Assembly (NCBI GenBank): GCA_933207985.1
Contig: OW240921.1
Coordinates: 4,554,318 to 4,618,317, forward strand
Direction of reading: 5' to 3'
Source of the DNA: Pelobates cultripes
Lineage: Eukaryota; Chordata; Amphibia; Anura; Pelobatidae
Length of the DNA stretch: 64,000 nucleotides
In this document: piece by piece, positions 41,801 to 55,200 of the stretch
How positions within the stretch are numbered: the stretch's first letter is position 1
How the letters are laid out: the number at the start of each line of letters is the position of its first letter
Notes under the pieces: model-generated
Told to the model about the DNA's origin: nothing
The model's input: the letters and a program-made list of their open reading frames with translations, nothing else
Databases searched by the model: none
Program-made: the position numbers and the translations under genes

Positions 41801-44800
41801 CTTCTTTTATATGACAAAAATGTATTCTTGCTATAGTGTCTCTAAGAGCTAGCTCAGCAGCAGGATTAGGTTTGGGCAACCTATGTATTCTATCAATAGT
41901 GAGGTCTAATTTGGTTGAATTCGGTCTTACTAAACGACTGCTCCTATCTTCAATATCAGCAATCTTTCCATTTGCAAATTCCTATTCGCCATTTAGCTTT
42001 CACACTTGGTCGCATAAATCAGCATGCAAATGTTTCTGTTCGCGTAATTCTTTTTCAAATTGATCCAAACAAATTGAAAGTCTGGTGAATAGCCATTCCT
42101 GCTTGAGTACATCAGTCATCTCGAAGTGGGGGATTGAAGCATCTCCCAGGGGCGCCATCTATGGAGGAGTTCTGGAAATCTCCTGTCCCTGCAGTCTCAC
42201 TGCTAAATTGTCTGCTATTTAGATGTTACATTACTTTGTTTATACAACCCTTGTCACATCTCCCTGCATGTGACTTACAGAGCCTTCCTCAACACTTCCT
42301 GTAAAGAGTCATCTAATGTTTACACTTCCTTTATTGTAAATTCTGCTTAATTTTGAATTTCTTATGTGTTGCTCTGTTAATAGCTTGCTAGAGCCTGCAA
42401 GAGCCTCCTTTGTATGATTAAAGTTCAATTTAGAGAATAGGAGGTAAAAACTTTTAACCCCTTAAGGACACATGACAGAAATATTCCGTCATGATTCCCT
42501 TTTATTCCAGAAGTTGTGTCCTTAAGGGGTTAAAGTAAGGTACATCTTATTGAAAATAAAACCATTTTCTTTTCATGCATGCTGTGTCAGTCACAGCCAG
42601 GGGAGGTGTGACTAGAGCTGCATAAACAGAAACTAAAGTGATTTAACTCCTATATGGAGTGTGACTGCAGGGGCATGATCTATACACCAAAACTGGTTCA
42701 TTATGCTAAAGTTGTGTTGATGACTATAGTGTCCCTTTAAATCAAGACTTAAAAATCCATTCAAATTTAAATATTTTGAGAACTTACCAGAATCTTGTCC
42801 TTGTACCTTCTGTCGATGACAATGTCAAAGTTCCAAATATTCACCTGCACGGCAGTGACGTAAGACACAACTTTGCTTCCTCGATTGTCATTCTGGACAT
42901 TGACACTGAAGTCCACCAGATCATCTGATTTCTTGCAAACTCCCACAAACTGATAGATGCATGTTCCCTGGAAATCATACTTCGTTCCATCAAACGTGAT
43001 ATAATGGGGATCTCCAGAAGCTGAGCAACTGCCATAGGTCAAAGGGTAGCAGTTCTGAATGCCATTGACTACATCACACTTCTCAGAAGACTTACACTTT
43101 GTTGTCTTGCATTCAACTTTTCTGGTGCTAGGGTTACAGACACATTGCTTCTCACACTTATTGTCTCCCCAGAACTTTTCATTGGCTGCATAAAGTTTAC
43201 CATCAAAAATGCAGCCACAGCTGACACTTGAAATACATTTACCTTCATCCAACACGTATCCTTCCTTACATTCACATGTTTCCACACAGGTATCAGAGCA
43301 TCTAGTTGGTGTAGCATCATCATTGCAGGTTTTAGGGCAAGCTCCACCACAGAGCTTGTACTGACTGTTTGCTGGGCATTGCATTGCTGGAAAAAGAGGA
43401 GAGAAAATAGACAAGGTTCCCAGTCAATACCATAATCCTCTTAAAATGGAGGCTGTGCAATCAAACAGATTTAAAAATAAAATAAAAGCAATTCTGTATT
43501 GACTTTAAAAAAATTTTAACCATTTTTCCCAGTGATCTCAGTAAGCTGCTAGAATATTTTCACACAGTAATCTAATTTACGCATGTCATAATTATATAGA
43601 GAAAAGAGGTCTATGGAGGAGATAAACTTATTTGAAAATGCACTGTCATAGCCCATTTTGTAATACCAGATTAAAAAAAAAAAAAAAAATATCCCCTTGT
43701 TGCTCAAGAAAAGGTATGGCTGTTAAAAGCAGTGTGTGAGTGTGCTCCTTCTCTGTACGTGCTGTGCTTCATTAAGTAGTTCTAAATCAAGTCCTCGGGC
43801 CACCAATGTTTTGTCAATATCACCACCAAGAACCTAAATCCCGTCATGAGGACAATGTTGGACTATGCGGCTAGTGAGATTTAGATCAGGAGAGGAGTTC
43901 TGCTTGCTTTATGCAACATTGCCATTCACATGGACATATTACAAAAGTTCATATATGCAATGGAAACCCAATTAATCATCTCCGATAACTATTCACTCTA
44001 TAGTAATAAATAAAAAATGGTTATAATTCCATAGACAATAATTGTCAACTGAAGGGATGCTGATATAACACACACATGCAAAACCACAAAAGAGACAAGG
44101 AGGGCTACTTACGGCATCCAGACAGTGATCTCCATTCTGCAATTTGAATGTTGTTTTTCTGACAAGCTTCAGCATAGGTTTTTAGGCTCTGGCATAAAAT
44201 CTGTTTGGACCCTCCATTCATACACAAGTCATATACACAGTTGTCCAGGTAGTTTTTGGGATCAAGGACTGCATGACACTGACGGAAGGGTCCATCTGCT
44301 TTGTTGATAAATCCACAGTTGCCTTCACCCTCATAATTTTTTTGTGTCTCCAGAGGGCAGGTCTTGCACTCTCCATTACAATTGTGCCAACAAAACCTGT
44401 CTCCATCTTCCACTTTCCAGCTCTTACCAAAATCCACTAAATTAGGTGCCATAGTACCTTCAGGTGTTGTCAAGTCATCACCAGGATTTCCATTGAAATT
44501 ACCGCACAGTCCACAAACACTTCCAAAGTAGCTGCTGGAGAGGTACACTTTTAAGATGGAGTTCCAATCATAGTAGACTTTCAGTGTGAAATCTGTTTCA
44601 ATCAACACAAATCCCCCAGACTGATAAAGGCGGACCTGGCCGTCATTAAGTTTCATTGGGAGACGCTGATGTTGGTTATTTACCTGTAAGGAGAAAACAA
44701 AGGCATCATCCAGTTGTAGAGAGCAAAAAACGGGGCGCAAGAGAATATTGATAATGGACAGCAGCTGAAATAGCCTGTCCTTCGGTGGGTCCCCGCTCAG

Positions 44801-47800
44801 ATCTCAAGCTGGTTTTAGCTCATCTTGTGCCATTACAGAGAGAACATCTCTGAAAAATATCAGACTGGTCCCACCCATATGGGCAATCCAGATCCGAAAT
44901 GCCAGCAAGTTCCCTCTGCACGAGAGATACAGCAACCCCAGACAATCGTTTCAGCCTTGTTAGGCATCATCAGTGAGGCATAGCTGATATCTCTCTAGGC
45001 ATCGTGAGCAAGGGGTCCACGTTTGGATTACCCTTTAAACTTGTGGAGAGCAAAAAACGGGGTGCACGAGAATCATCCAGTTGTAACCACAGAACATAAG
45101 TACCTGGTACAGAAGAGGTGACTGTGAGGTGACTCTCTATGGCAGTACCAATGTAAAAATCTTATTACACTACCGTATATCTATAATTAAATCTTACATT
45201 CATAGACCAATCTAAGGTATTCTTGAAAGTTATACAATGTATATAATTCCACTTAAAATTTTACTTCAAGCACCATGACCACTTCACTGATTTGAAATTG
45301 TCATGGTAATTGCAGTCTGTATATGCAGCATTTCAGTTTCAAATGCTGTACATAGAGAGATGCCAGAGGTGTAACTCCACTCCAGAGGTGTGATAGTGTT
45401 TATCTTGATTCCAAGGCTCAAGCTTGTAGGTGTCATATAATGATATCCTATATTAAAATTGGCTAACTTGGCCTCAGGAAATGAAATGCTTGATGCTTAA
45501 CACAACACTTAAGGCCATATATGTCTAGTTCCGGGAGCAGAGAGCCCCCACCTGAGATGTCTCTTCTCTAATCATTTTGTTCTTTCTTACCTTGGAACTT
45601 ATTTGTTATGTGTACATGACGTTCATCCCTATGTCTTATCTGTACTCCCTTCCTATTACTGTTCTATGAGTATTTTGCATGTAAGCACTTACTTTTTAAT
45701 GTATAAAAACCCAGCTGATGAACAAAACGGCAGAGGCTTATTTTGAATACCAACAGGTGTCTGGTGTCTAATTCTCGCTTCTCCAAGTGCACTTGTAACA
45801 ACAATTTGGGCTTCCTCTGAATATAACAAAGATCAACATTTGGATCCACAACAAGTATAATTAGCCAAAAAAAGGGGAACTGTGGGCACATCCGTAACAT
45901 GCATTTCTAAATAGTGGTGCTGTGTAAAGACCAAAATATATACAAATTTCAGACTAAGGAACAGCGCACACACAAAAACAAAAATACAGTTTCAAATATT
46001 TATGAGACTGCTTAATATCACCTATGTTAGCAAACAAATATGGGCATTCAGTTACACCATTTTGCCATATTATGTTAAGGCCATCACTACTTCACAGTAT
46101 ACTACTTTACAGTATAATTAGGTAGACTAGAACAAGAGTTCGGGAACACAAACATAGCTTGCTGGTGATAGACAACCAATACGCTATGGCTCCTCTCTAT
46201 GCCTTCCATGACCTCACCTCTGCATGTCTTCCTGGATGTCCCTTCACCTCTGGTAAGGGGGAATGACATCAATGGAGGAGGATCATGCTGTAGGGAGAAC
46301 TTTTTGGGTGGCACTGTGCTAGTAAAGCATACTTCAACCTAAACCACTGTTTTCTTTAGGTTGAAGTAACCCCTGAAGTCTTTAATGAGAGTGTAAATGC
46401 CACTCACCCTATATTTTCCCCCACTTTATATGATGGACAACTTTGAAGAAAAACTAAAATCAATGACATGTTTATCTCACTAACATAAATAACCATGGAT
46501 ACCTACCCTCACAAATCCATTTTCGTTTCTCACTATGGATATAATGAAGCCATACACATTAACTGTGACGTAGCTAACATAGGAAACTTGTGTGTTCCCT
46601 CTGTTCTCATTTTTGGCTACAATGTTGAAGGATGTGAGACCAGTGTCACTACCACAGTTCTTGGCGATGGTGTAGCTGCAGGTACCCTGGAAGTCATAGA
46701 AGCGACCATCAAAGGTACGGTAATGGGGGTCACCGACTCCATGGCAATAGGTTTCATATTCTGGAATGCATACTGGTTTTCCATTATCCATCGAACACTT
46801 CTCTTTGGCTCTGCATTTTATTGTGCTGCAGGATGGACCTGAGCCAGTTACGGAGAGGGCATAACGAAATATTAATTATTTATTAAATATATATATTATG
46901 ATGGAGTTAAAAGAATAAAGAAACAGCAAGGAAGAGAGAAAATACAAAAAATAAAATAAAAAGATTATGAAAGATATATTTCAAATAAAAAGAAAAGTGT
47001 TACCACAGTAGCTTGACATTTGAAAGATTTGTACACAAACAACACTTTTATAAAGAATATTTATTTTCAAAACATTCTTCATTTCTTTAAGGAAGCATTA
47101 CACTTACCACCAATGCATATTGCCTGTGATCCATAAGTATTCAGTTTGGTGATACCGTATGACAGAAGTAGAAAAGGTGAAGAAGGGTTCTCCATAAGAA
47201 GAGAACCAAATGCTCTGGTTAAGTTTTTGGTTGTCCATGAGTATTCAGTGCCAGGAATATTTCTCCAGTTCAGATCAGGTAGAGTTGTTTTGTTAGCAGT
47301 TACTTTAACAACATCTGTAGTTTTTGTAACCACTGTGCCATAGTTATCAAAATTTTGTTGACCGAAAATGTAGAAAGAAGGACAATAATTTCCAATTGAA
47401 GGGATGCTGATCAGCGTAGGATCATACTGGATTCCAGATTGGTCTTGCCAGCCTGTTAGATAATAAGTAACCTGGATACCTGCATTTGCCATTATGTAGA
47501 GAGGTGTTTTTGGAGGGATATCTAAGCGAATAACTTGTCCTTCACCTAGGTTAGCAGAGAATTTTTCTGAAGCAATTTGGTAATCAATCTTTGTGACCTT
47601 GGAAGCTATCACACAGGCAATATCCGGCTTTGTTTGAAAGTAAACTGGTGGTACAATGAAAGTGGTTCCCCAGCTTGAAACTGGAAGAAGCTGTTCATAT
47701 ACATGGTTGCACTTGGTATTTTGCCATGTACATGTGTGACCACTGAGAACAGCCACAGGTTTCTGAGATACGACCCTGCTTCCAGAAAGATCATCACTGC

Positions 47801-48746
47801 TAAGAAGCTGAAGGACACTATAAGCTTCAAGTGGAACCGTAAGCTTGCTATCAGCTGGATACCCTGTATTTTCATAGGTCACAGAACCTTTGAGGAAGAT
47901 GTCAACAGTGGTAGGAGTTCCAGTACTAATTACAGCAAATTCTTTGAAACCATCAGGAGGACCTCCCAGAGGAGTAACTATGTAGTAATCTGTTCCAAGG
48001 TCACTTACAGGAAAAATAACGCTTGTATCAGTACTTTGATATTTATCATTTAATGTCAACACTGAGATGTCCTTATTAGCCTGGATATAGACCACATTGT
48101 TGGTCTTACTGGTTCCTGGTAGCTCTGCATTGGCAGGGATTTGAACTGTGACAGTGGAATGTTCTTCCACATTGACAACTTTTCTGTATGAATTGTTCAT
48201 CGTTATTGTGACCGTGGTGGAAGCAGAATACCCAGTAATTATCAGCTGAAAGTTGGCCACGCTGTACGTAGTCTTATAATTCTGCATAAATGCGGTAACG
48301 AATTCCGTGCCCTGTGGCCCTGCTGTGCAGAGTCCTGAAATGAGGATAAAAAAGTAATGTTTTATAATCTGTAATTAATATACTCAAACATTTCTGCTCA
48401 AGGTCCTGGGATGCTGTAGCAATTTATTTAACCCCTTAAGGATGGCGGGCGTGCTATGCCTTCCTTGGGGACCCAGCTCTAAACGCCAGGGGGAGGTATA
48501 GTACGTCCCCGCCGCCCTTTCTACTTACCCATTTGCCGGTGATCCCACCCCAGTGATTGCGATGTGGGACTCACCTGGCAGCCCAGGGATTCCCCCCCCT
48601 TCCTCTCCGGCCCTCCTGGGCCATGTGATCGTGAGGTCCTTGCAAGGACCTCGCAATCACATGGACGGCATAGCCAGCAGGGAGAGTGCCTGTAATGACA
48701 GGTACTCCCCCTGCTTCCTGTAAAAAATTAACTTATATATAGTTAG

Positions 48747-48809
<63 letters not shown>

Positions 48810-49173
48810 AATGCTTGCACTCCAGTATAAGCAATAAAATTAGCCCGGTGCTTGTCAGCAAAATTACAACAAACTATAGACAGATAGCACTCCAAGGACT
48901 TGTTAGTAAGATGAAAAAAGTGTCAACTTAGCTTTCATTCAGCAGTATGCCATAGTGAAACAACGTTTCAGTTCCCAGTCGGAACTTTCGTCAGGACGAT
49001 AGAAAGTCATGGGTGAGAACTAACAACCCTTAACAACCCTTGTATGTAGCAACTTAACATATATGCTTAACACTTAACACATATATATATACTTATATAT
49101 CTACATATATATATATCTACATATATATATATATATATATATCTACATATAGTCTAAGTGTATTTTAATATTA

Positions 49174-49229
<56 letters not shown>

Positions 49230-52200
49230 GTAAGGGGCAAATAGCCGTATATGGAGTAAGGATCCAGCATAAGCGTAGGATAGTATAAAGGGAGCAAGTC
49301 GGTTGTGGTGTGCCAAGACCGACGATACGGTAGGCCTGTAAATAAAGAGGGCCCACCAAGGAGTAAGTAAGTAAAGTAAATGGAAAGAAAAGAGAGTGTT
49401 GAAATGAGGAGTGGGTGGGAGGGTCATTCTGATGCTGACCTCAAGCGATATGAGTCAGGTAAGGGGTGTCCCTTATATAGGGGAGTGAATTAATTTATGC
49501 CCCTCCCACAAATACAGGCTAAACGGCCTTAATACTTGTGTAAGGGGCAAATAGCCGTATATGGAGTAAGGATCCAGCATAAGCGTAGGATAGTATAAAG
49601 GGAGCAAGTCGGTTGTGGTGTGCCGAGACCGACGATACGGTAGGCCTGTAAATAAAGAGGGCAAAAATGAATAATCAAAGATTTAATACAGTCAACAAAT
49701 ATATACATATTAACCAGACATTTCCTTAAATGCATTACAGTATTTAATTCCTGGAAGGATTTTGAAGGTAGGAATCTAGGACCGAAAGTGGACACCATTT
49801 GTTGTGGGTAGGATAGTATGTTATCTCTACTGTTGGTGCATGTTGACTCATTTCGGAATGTGGTAGAGCCAATAGGTAATGATATATGTGTTTACGTACG
49901 TGGGATCGTTGAAGACAATGATCTGTCTGAGTGGTGGTTATGGTAGTGGATTCTCTGGCCTGAGAAAGGCATAGAAGGCAGTATGCATGGCTGGTAATGG
50001 CCGACTTGGTAGTATAATTGAATGGTTGTAGCTCTAATAGGTCCGATAAGGATGGAAAAGTTGGATGGCTATTGGTAATCTGAGTATATTCTTGTCTGGT
50101 ATGATAGCATGAAGTTATGGTAGGTTTTGCCATAGGTTATCCTGTGTTATTGAATGCCTGTAAAATATATAATTAATGGTGTGTGAGATGGTTTTAGTTT
50201 AAGGTGGCAAAAATGAAGCAAAACCTAGGAGAAATGTTATGACACAGGTTGAGCTATGTCGTGTTCCAATGAGATTCTTTAAGCCAGGTGAAAAGCTGTG
50301 TTATGCGCTCTACAAGTATGGGACGAAAGTGCTAGGTGGGATAGTGCATGCTATGCTGCATGAGTATGTCTAATCCATGATTTTGTCTCTGGGAACGAAA
50401 GAGTGGACGTGACTCTATGCGCGGCTGTAGGAAGCGTATGATGAACATGCCTGGAATATAAATGAGACAATTGTCGGCAGGGATGTATACCCCCGCCTGG
50501 TACATGAAAGTAAAAGAAATGTTGCCAACCAAGTGAGTTCCCCAGAAATATCATGACCTTATGGATGAGTAGTGGCGTTTGTTGATGATATGACATGTGC
50601 TTAGTTGTCTGAGAAACAATGGATTGATGATCCTGACCATGATTTACCCCATACCACAGCAGCTGCTACAATGGGGTAGATCCCCCAAAGGGGCTGAGGA
50701 GGTGGAAAAATTTCCAAACCTGGATGCAATGGCCAACAGCTCCAAAGTAATGGTTCCTGGTAGATCGCTGCCAAACCCGTGGTAGACGCCGCGTCTGAAC
50801 ATCTGGTTGGAGAAGTGTCAGACAATCCTGGAAGGAACATGCTTTTACCATGCCAAGTGGTTAAGAAATGCCCACAAGTGCAGGTCTGCTGTTGCTGGGG
50901 TGTCTAGGGACATCCTCTGATCGTCAAGTTGGATGTGAAAGTGTGGTCTTGTGGTATGATTGGCATGGCAAAATTAAGGAACCTGGTAGGGATTGTAGTT
51001 CCTTGCAGTTGTAAGTACTAAGCAGGAGGTAGTGATTGATGTAGTTGAGAATGTTCCCTATTTGTCTTGTGGTAACTTGCGTGTATGGATGCTGACTCAA
51101 GTCGTATGCCCAGTAATCTGATGATAGTGTCTGGGCCTTCTGTTTCTTATGGGGTACTGGGACGCCCAAGTGGTCAACCAGACTAAGCTGCCGTGAGGCT
51201 TCTAGTGAAAAATATGTTCTCTTTGATCAACAAGAAGTCTTCTAGATAGTGTATGACTGTAAGGCCTCTGGATATGTTATCATAACCAACACAGAGTATC
51301 TGCGAATATCGATAGTAGGCTAATCTGTAACCCAAAAGTTGAGCGGGGAAAGGATTGCCCATTTTATGCCATGTAAGTGCCAGTGTGTAGGGTAGATGGT
51401 AGCCGTTTACTGCGTTGATGATATTGGTCTTACTTAACCAAGCTTTAACCCATGCTTGAGTGATAGCTGTAAAGGTAGATCAATGGTGTTGTATAGTAAG
51501 GAAACTCCTCGGAGGGTATGTGGGAGTTGAGACTTGGGGTAGCGGAGTTGTGTGGTGCCAATAAGTTTATGGTTAGTCTTTGTTTAAGGGAAGATTCCTT
51601 GTGACAATACCAATGTGTTTGTGTTTGGTGCCATGCTGTAAATGGTGGAGATTGGAAGACCCCTCTGCAAATCTTGGCTATGAGTGTGTTTACAGTCAAT
51701 GGTTCTGTTGTGCTGACTGTAAGTGAGGGCATGCTTTATTCCTTGAAGGTGTATGTATGGTACCTGTATGGGAGCCCTTTGAAGCTCCAGAGCTTTAGTA
51801 AATCTATTACAAGTCTGGAAGGTTGATGAGTCAGGAGTGTTGAAAATGCATTGGTGTGTACAGATGGTGAGTACGTTATTTGTAAGTTGTATTGGGACAC
51901 ATGGTTTGTCATGTGCCCTGAATGATTTGAACATATATGCAACAGTCTATATGCAATGCAATATTCAATTGTCTCTGGTAGTTCAGAGGTGCTGGTACCT
52001 GGAGCCTGAGAGTGCTCGTCCATTTGTTTGGGACAAAATCCCTTCTGTATGGGTACCTGCACAAATAAATATCTCTACATATTCCAAATGCCAACCCAAC
52101 CAAGGGATGGTAAGTTCCTGATTTACCTGGAATCCCTGGATCTGACCATCACAGATACATCATCATACATATATATGCCTTGCTTCCCCAATGTGCTGGG

Positions 52201-55200
52201 ATCATACGTGCAGGGTTAACGTCTTGTGTGTCATAAGAATTGATTGTACCAGGTAACAGAGTTTTGGTTGGTGCTGGTTGTACAGTAGCATGAGGCCCAG
52301 CATTGTGAGGGCTGTGGTGACCGACTCGAGATTGCCAGTCTTTCATAAATTTTTTTTTTTTTTTGGTTTATGAGTTTGAGTCAGTCTAGCATGGCCTGGG
52401 TGTCACCTGAGTTGGTGTAGCAGGGCCTTCCCCTGCCTCCGTGTTGTCCGTTGATGTATGGAGGAGTTTGAATAACTCTGCTTTCCTTGCTGTGGCAAGG
52501 TAGGGGATTTGTCACCTCCTTAGGTTGGTGGTAATGCATGGGATCGTCCAGGATCTGATTGCTGCTGGACTAGCAACATTTCCTCTGCTTGAAGGTGTAT
52601 CAATTCTAGCCGGGGTGCTAGGAAGAGGTGATTCTTCACCATCTTCTTGAGAAATACTTAAATAACAATAAAGATTGCAATTATTATTTGTACCCAGGCG
52701 TCTTGTACTGGCTTGCTAGCTAAGCCGTAAGGCGAAACGATTAGGCTTGGTGTTTTTTGGTGACTGGTGAGGCCCTGCTAGTTGCCAAGTGGCTTGAGAG
52801 GCTCTATCTATGCTTGGCGCGAGGGGATTTTGTGTGGCCACCGAACGTTGTGGCAGGATGTTGGCCTCTCGGTGACAGTAACCAGAAAATAGGAAGGGGA
52901 GTGACAGGTGAGGCCCTCTCTATGATACAATGCGAGGCGGCTAGCTCACGAGTGGCCCGAGGGGTGTATGCCTCCAAGTGTGAGGCGGGGTGTTGGCCTC
53001 GCGGGACCACTAACCGAAGCATAATGCAGAGAAAAAAGGGGGTAATACCTATTGGGCCCTAGAACCCTAATTGCCAGTACACTATTACTATTCCAGGGAA
53101 GGTAAGAGATGGATAACTACGTGAGCAGGTGTATGTACCTGGTAGTATGGTATTGAACCTGACAATCCGTATAGGTTTTTTAGTAGTAACTGTAACCTGA
53201 ATGGATAAAACCGTATGGCATAAGGAAATATGGCATAGACCAAGCTTATCTTAATACGTATGTACAAGTGAAAAAGTGGTCTGTCCCCACCTTGTATGTT
53301 GTATGTCCCCTTGCTAGGGGAAAGTCTGTTGTGTGAGCAGCATGCTATGAAAAATGTATGTGAACTATATTACCAGTTACGTTTCTACAGATGCATCTGC
53401 TACTGTGTAATAATATATGTATTTATACCAGATGTTTGATATAGTACTTGCTATATGAATTGTTGTATGTCTTATTGAATGGTAGGGGTCAGTGAACATG
53501 GTGTTGCAAAATGCAAGTGCACTGGAGAACAGTCGAGTGCCCTATAGGTGGCAGTGTAGTTGGATACTGATTGGTATGTGAAATGTTGTTTGTCTATTGA
53601 CCTATAGGTGTCAGTGTTTTGGTGTTTGTAAAACCCCATGAAAATTGTCAATGTACTTGACAGACCTGTAGGTGGCAGTGTTTATAGAACCACTGTTGGT
53701 CTTGATGTGAAATGTAAATTATTGTGAATTAAACCTGAAATTGAGCCCGTGCTGGAGTTTAATTTATGGTTATGTTTAAAACAATCTTATGTGTAATTTA
53801 TATTGGCTGGTAAATTGTATATGACATGTGAAGACAGTTTTTCTGTTGACCAGTAGGGGCCAGAAATGCTGATTGTATGGTAAAAATACCCTTTAACCCC
53901 TTAATTACCAAACTTCTGGAATAAAAGGGAATCATGACATGTCACACATGTCATGTGTCCTTAAGGGGTTAATCCTACCGTATGACAGATAGTCAGTATA
54001 AAAGCGAAAATGCTGTAGTTAGTTTGTTTGCTTATGAAGTGAAATAAAGTCTGAGAAGCCTGTAGTATACCGATTGACCGGCAGGGGTCAGCATGTAGGT
54101 GCAAATGCAGTGGTTCGTTGGTTTGTACATGAAATGCAATAATGTCTGAGAAGCCTGTAGTACACTGAATGACCGGTAGGGGTCAGTGTGTAGGTGAAAA
54201 ATGCAGTGGTTTGTTGGTTTGTACCCGAAATGCAATAATGTCTGAGAAGCCTGTAGTACACCGAATGACCGGTAGGGGTCAGTGTGTAGGTGAAAATGCA
54301 GTAGTTTGTTGATTTGTACATGAAATGCGATAATGTCTAAGAAGCCTGTAGTACACCAAAAACCGCTACGGGTCAGTGTGTAGGTGAAAATGCAGTGGTT
54401 TATTGGTTTGTACATAAAATGCAAAAAAAGTCTAAGAAGCCTGTAGTACACCGAATGACCGATAGGGGTCAGTGTGTAGGTGAAAACTGCGGTGGTTTGT
54501 TGGTTTGTACATGAAATGTGATAATGTCTAAGAAGCCTGTAGTACACCCAAAGACCGGTAGGGGGTTTAAACGAATGATATGCATGAACATGCAATGGTT
54601 TTAGAACAGACTTAGACAAAATGCAGCCGTAAAGTGAGGACCTGACCCGTGCATACTGCCGTGGGACTGATGCCTGGCGTAGCGGGTAGGTCGACTTACG
54701 GTTTGTGAGTCACTTGGACACCATCCACGGCGATGGACTGAAGAAAGAAGGTGGTAGGCCGGAAAAGCCTGTGGCTGGATTCCTGACACAGCTCAGCTTA
54801 GAAAACCTCATGGAGGTAAAATGGCGTCTGGATGACCCGGAAGTGGAAATCATTCTGATGCTGACCTCAAGCGATATGAGTCAGGTAAGGGGTTTCCCTT
54901 ATATAGGGGAGTGAATTAATTTAAGCCCCTCCCACAAATACAGACCAAACGGCCTTAATACATATGTAAATATCAAAGTACACGTAGAATGATATTGATT
55001 AAATATATATATATAAACAGTGGCCAAAATTGGCATTCAAATTCATTTTTTGCATTTTTCATACACAAACAAATATTAACACTAACTTTGGCCAGTGTTT
55101 GTGACTAAGTGGCTACTAAAAAAGACTGGACATACCCCATTTGCAATACCTTGAGTTGTCTACGTTTGCAAATGGTATGCCATCATGGGGGTTATTCTCA

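Larger units (their letters stand above)
31570..47149. repeat. Tandem duplication unit B (about 15.6 kb)
   Basis: Second copy, directly abutting unit A with no N gap. It holds E3-E10. It starts with the same GTCTGTGAATCTGTG tract as 13758 and ends inside E2, where unit A is cut off. It carries a TTAA-flanked 72-bp MITE at 42458-42529 and an extra A-rich stretch near 43673-43725 that unit A lacks, and lacks the 1.7-kb and 0.5-kb segments of unit A. Confidence 0.93.
49226..54960 (-). mobile_element. Ngaro-type tyrosine-recombinase retrotransposon, decayed
   Basis: Split direct repeats: A copies at 54960-54851 and 49534-49425 (110 bp), B copies at 49662-49536 and 49352-49226 (127 bp, one mismatch). 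In minus-strand order this is A1 - body - B1 - A2 - B2, the Ngaro arrangement. The body holds reverse-transcriptase and RNase H remnants typical of the DIRS/Ngaro order. Frameshifts throughout and a later MITE at 53893-53972 show it is dead. It sits in the first coding intron of the FCGBP-like gene, in the same orientation as the gene. Confidence 0.82.

Noticed and set aside
46495..46842. 115-residue plus-strand frame opposite E3 (also 30918-31265)
   Set aside because: It is the antisense shadow of a conserved VWD exon and is kept in both units only through duplication.
13758..47149. Units A and B as two haplotypes wrongly assembled in tandem
   Set aside because: Not fully excluded, but the junction lies inside an exon, has microhomology, no N gap, and the exon phases join correctly. 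Read depth would settle it.
5475..48334. Separate zonadhesin, alpha-tectorin or gel-mucin genes
   Set aside because: All exons join in phase into one chain, and the first domain is the IgGFc-binding type, which those proteins lack.
49473..49664. Repeated 60-residue frames at 49171-49427 and 49473-49798
   Set aside because: They are translations of the two 127-bp B repeats of the Ngaro element, not genes.
51445..52346. Several 90-116 residue minus-strand frames in intron 1
   Set aside because: Probably frameshifted pieces of the Ngaro body (gag-like region); no individual gene can be supported.
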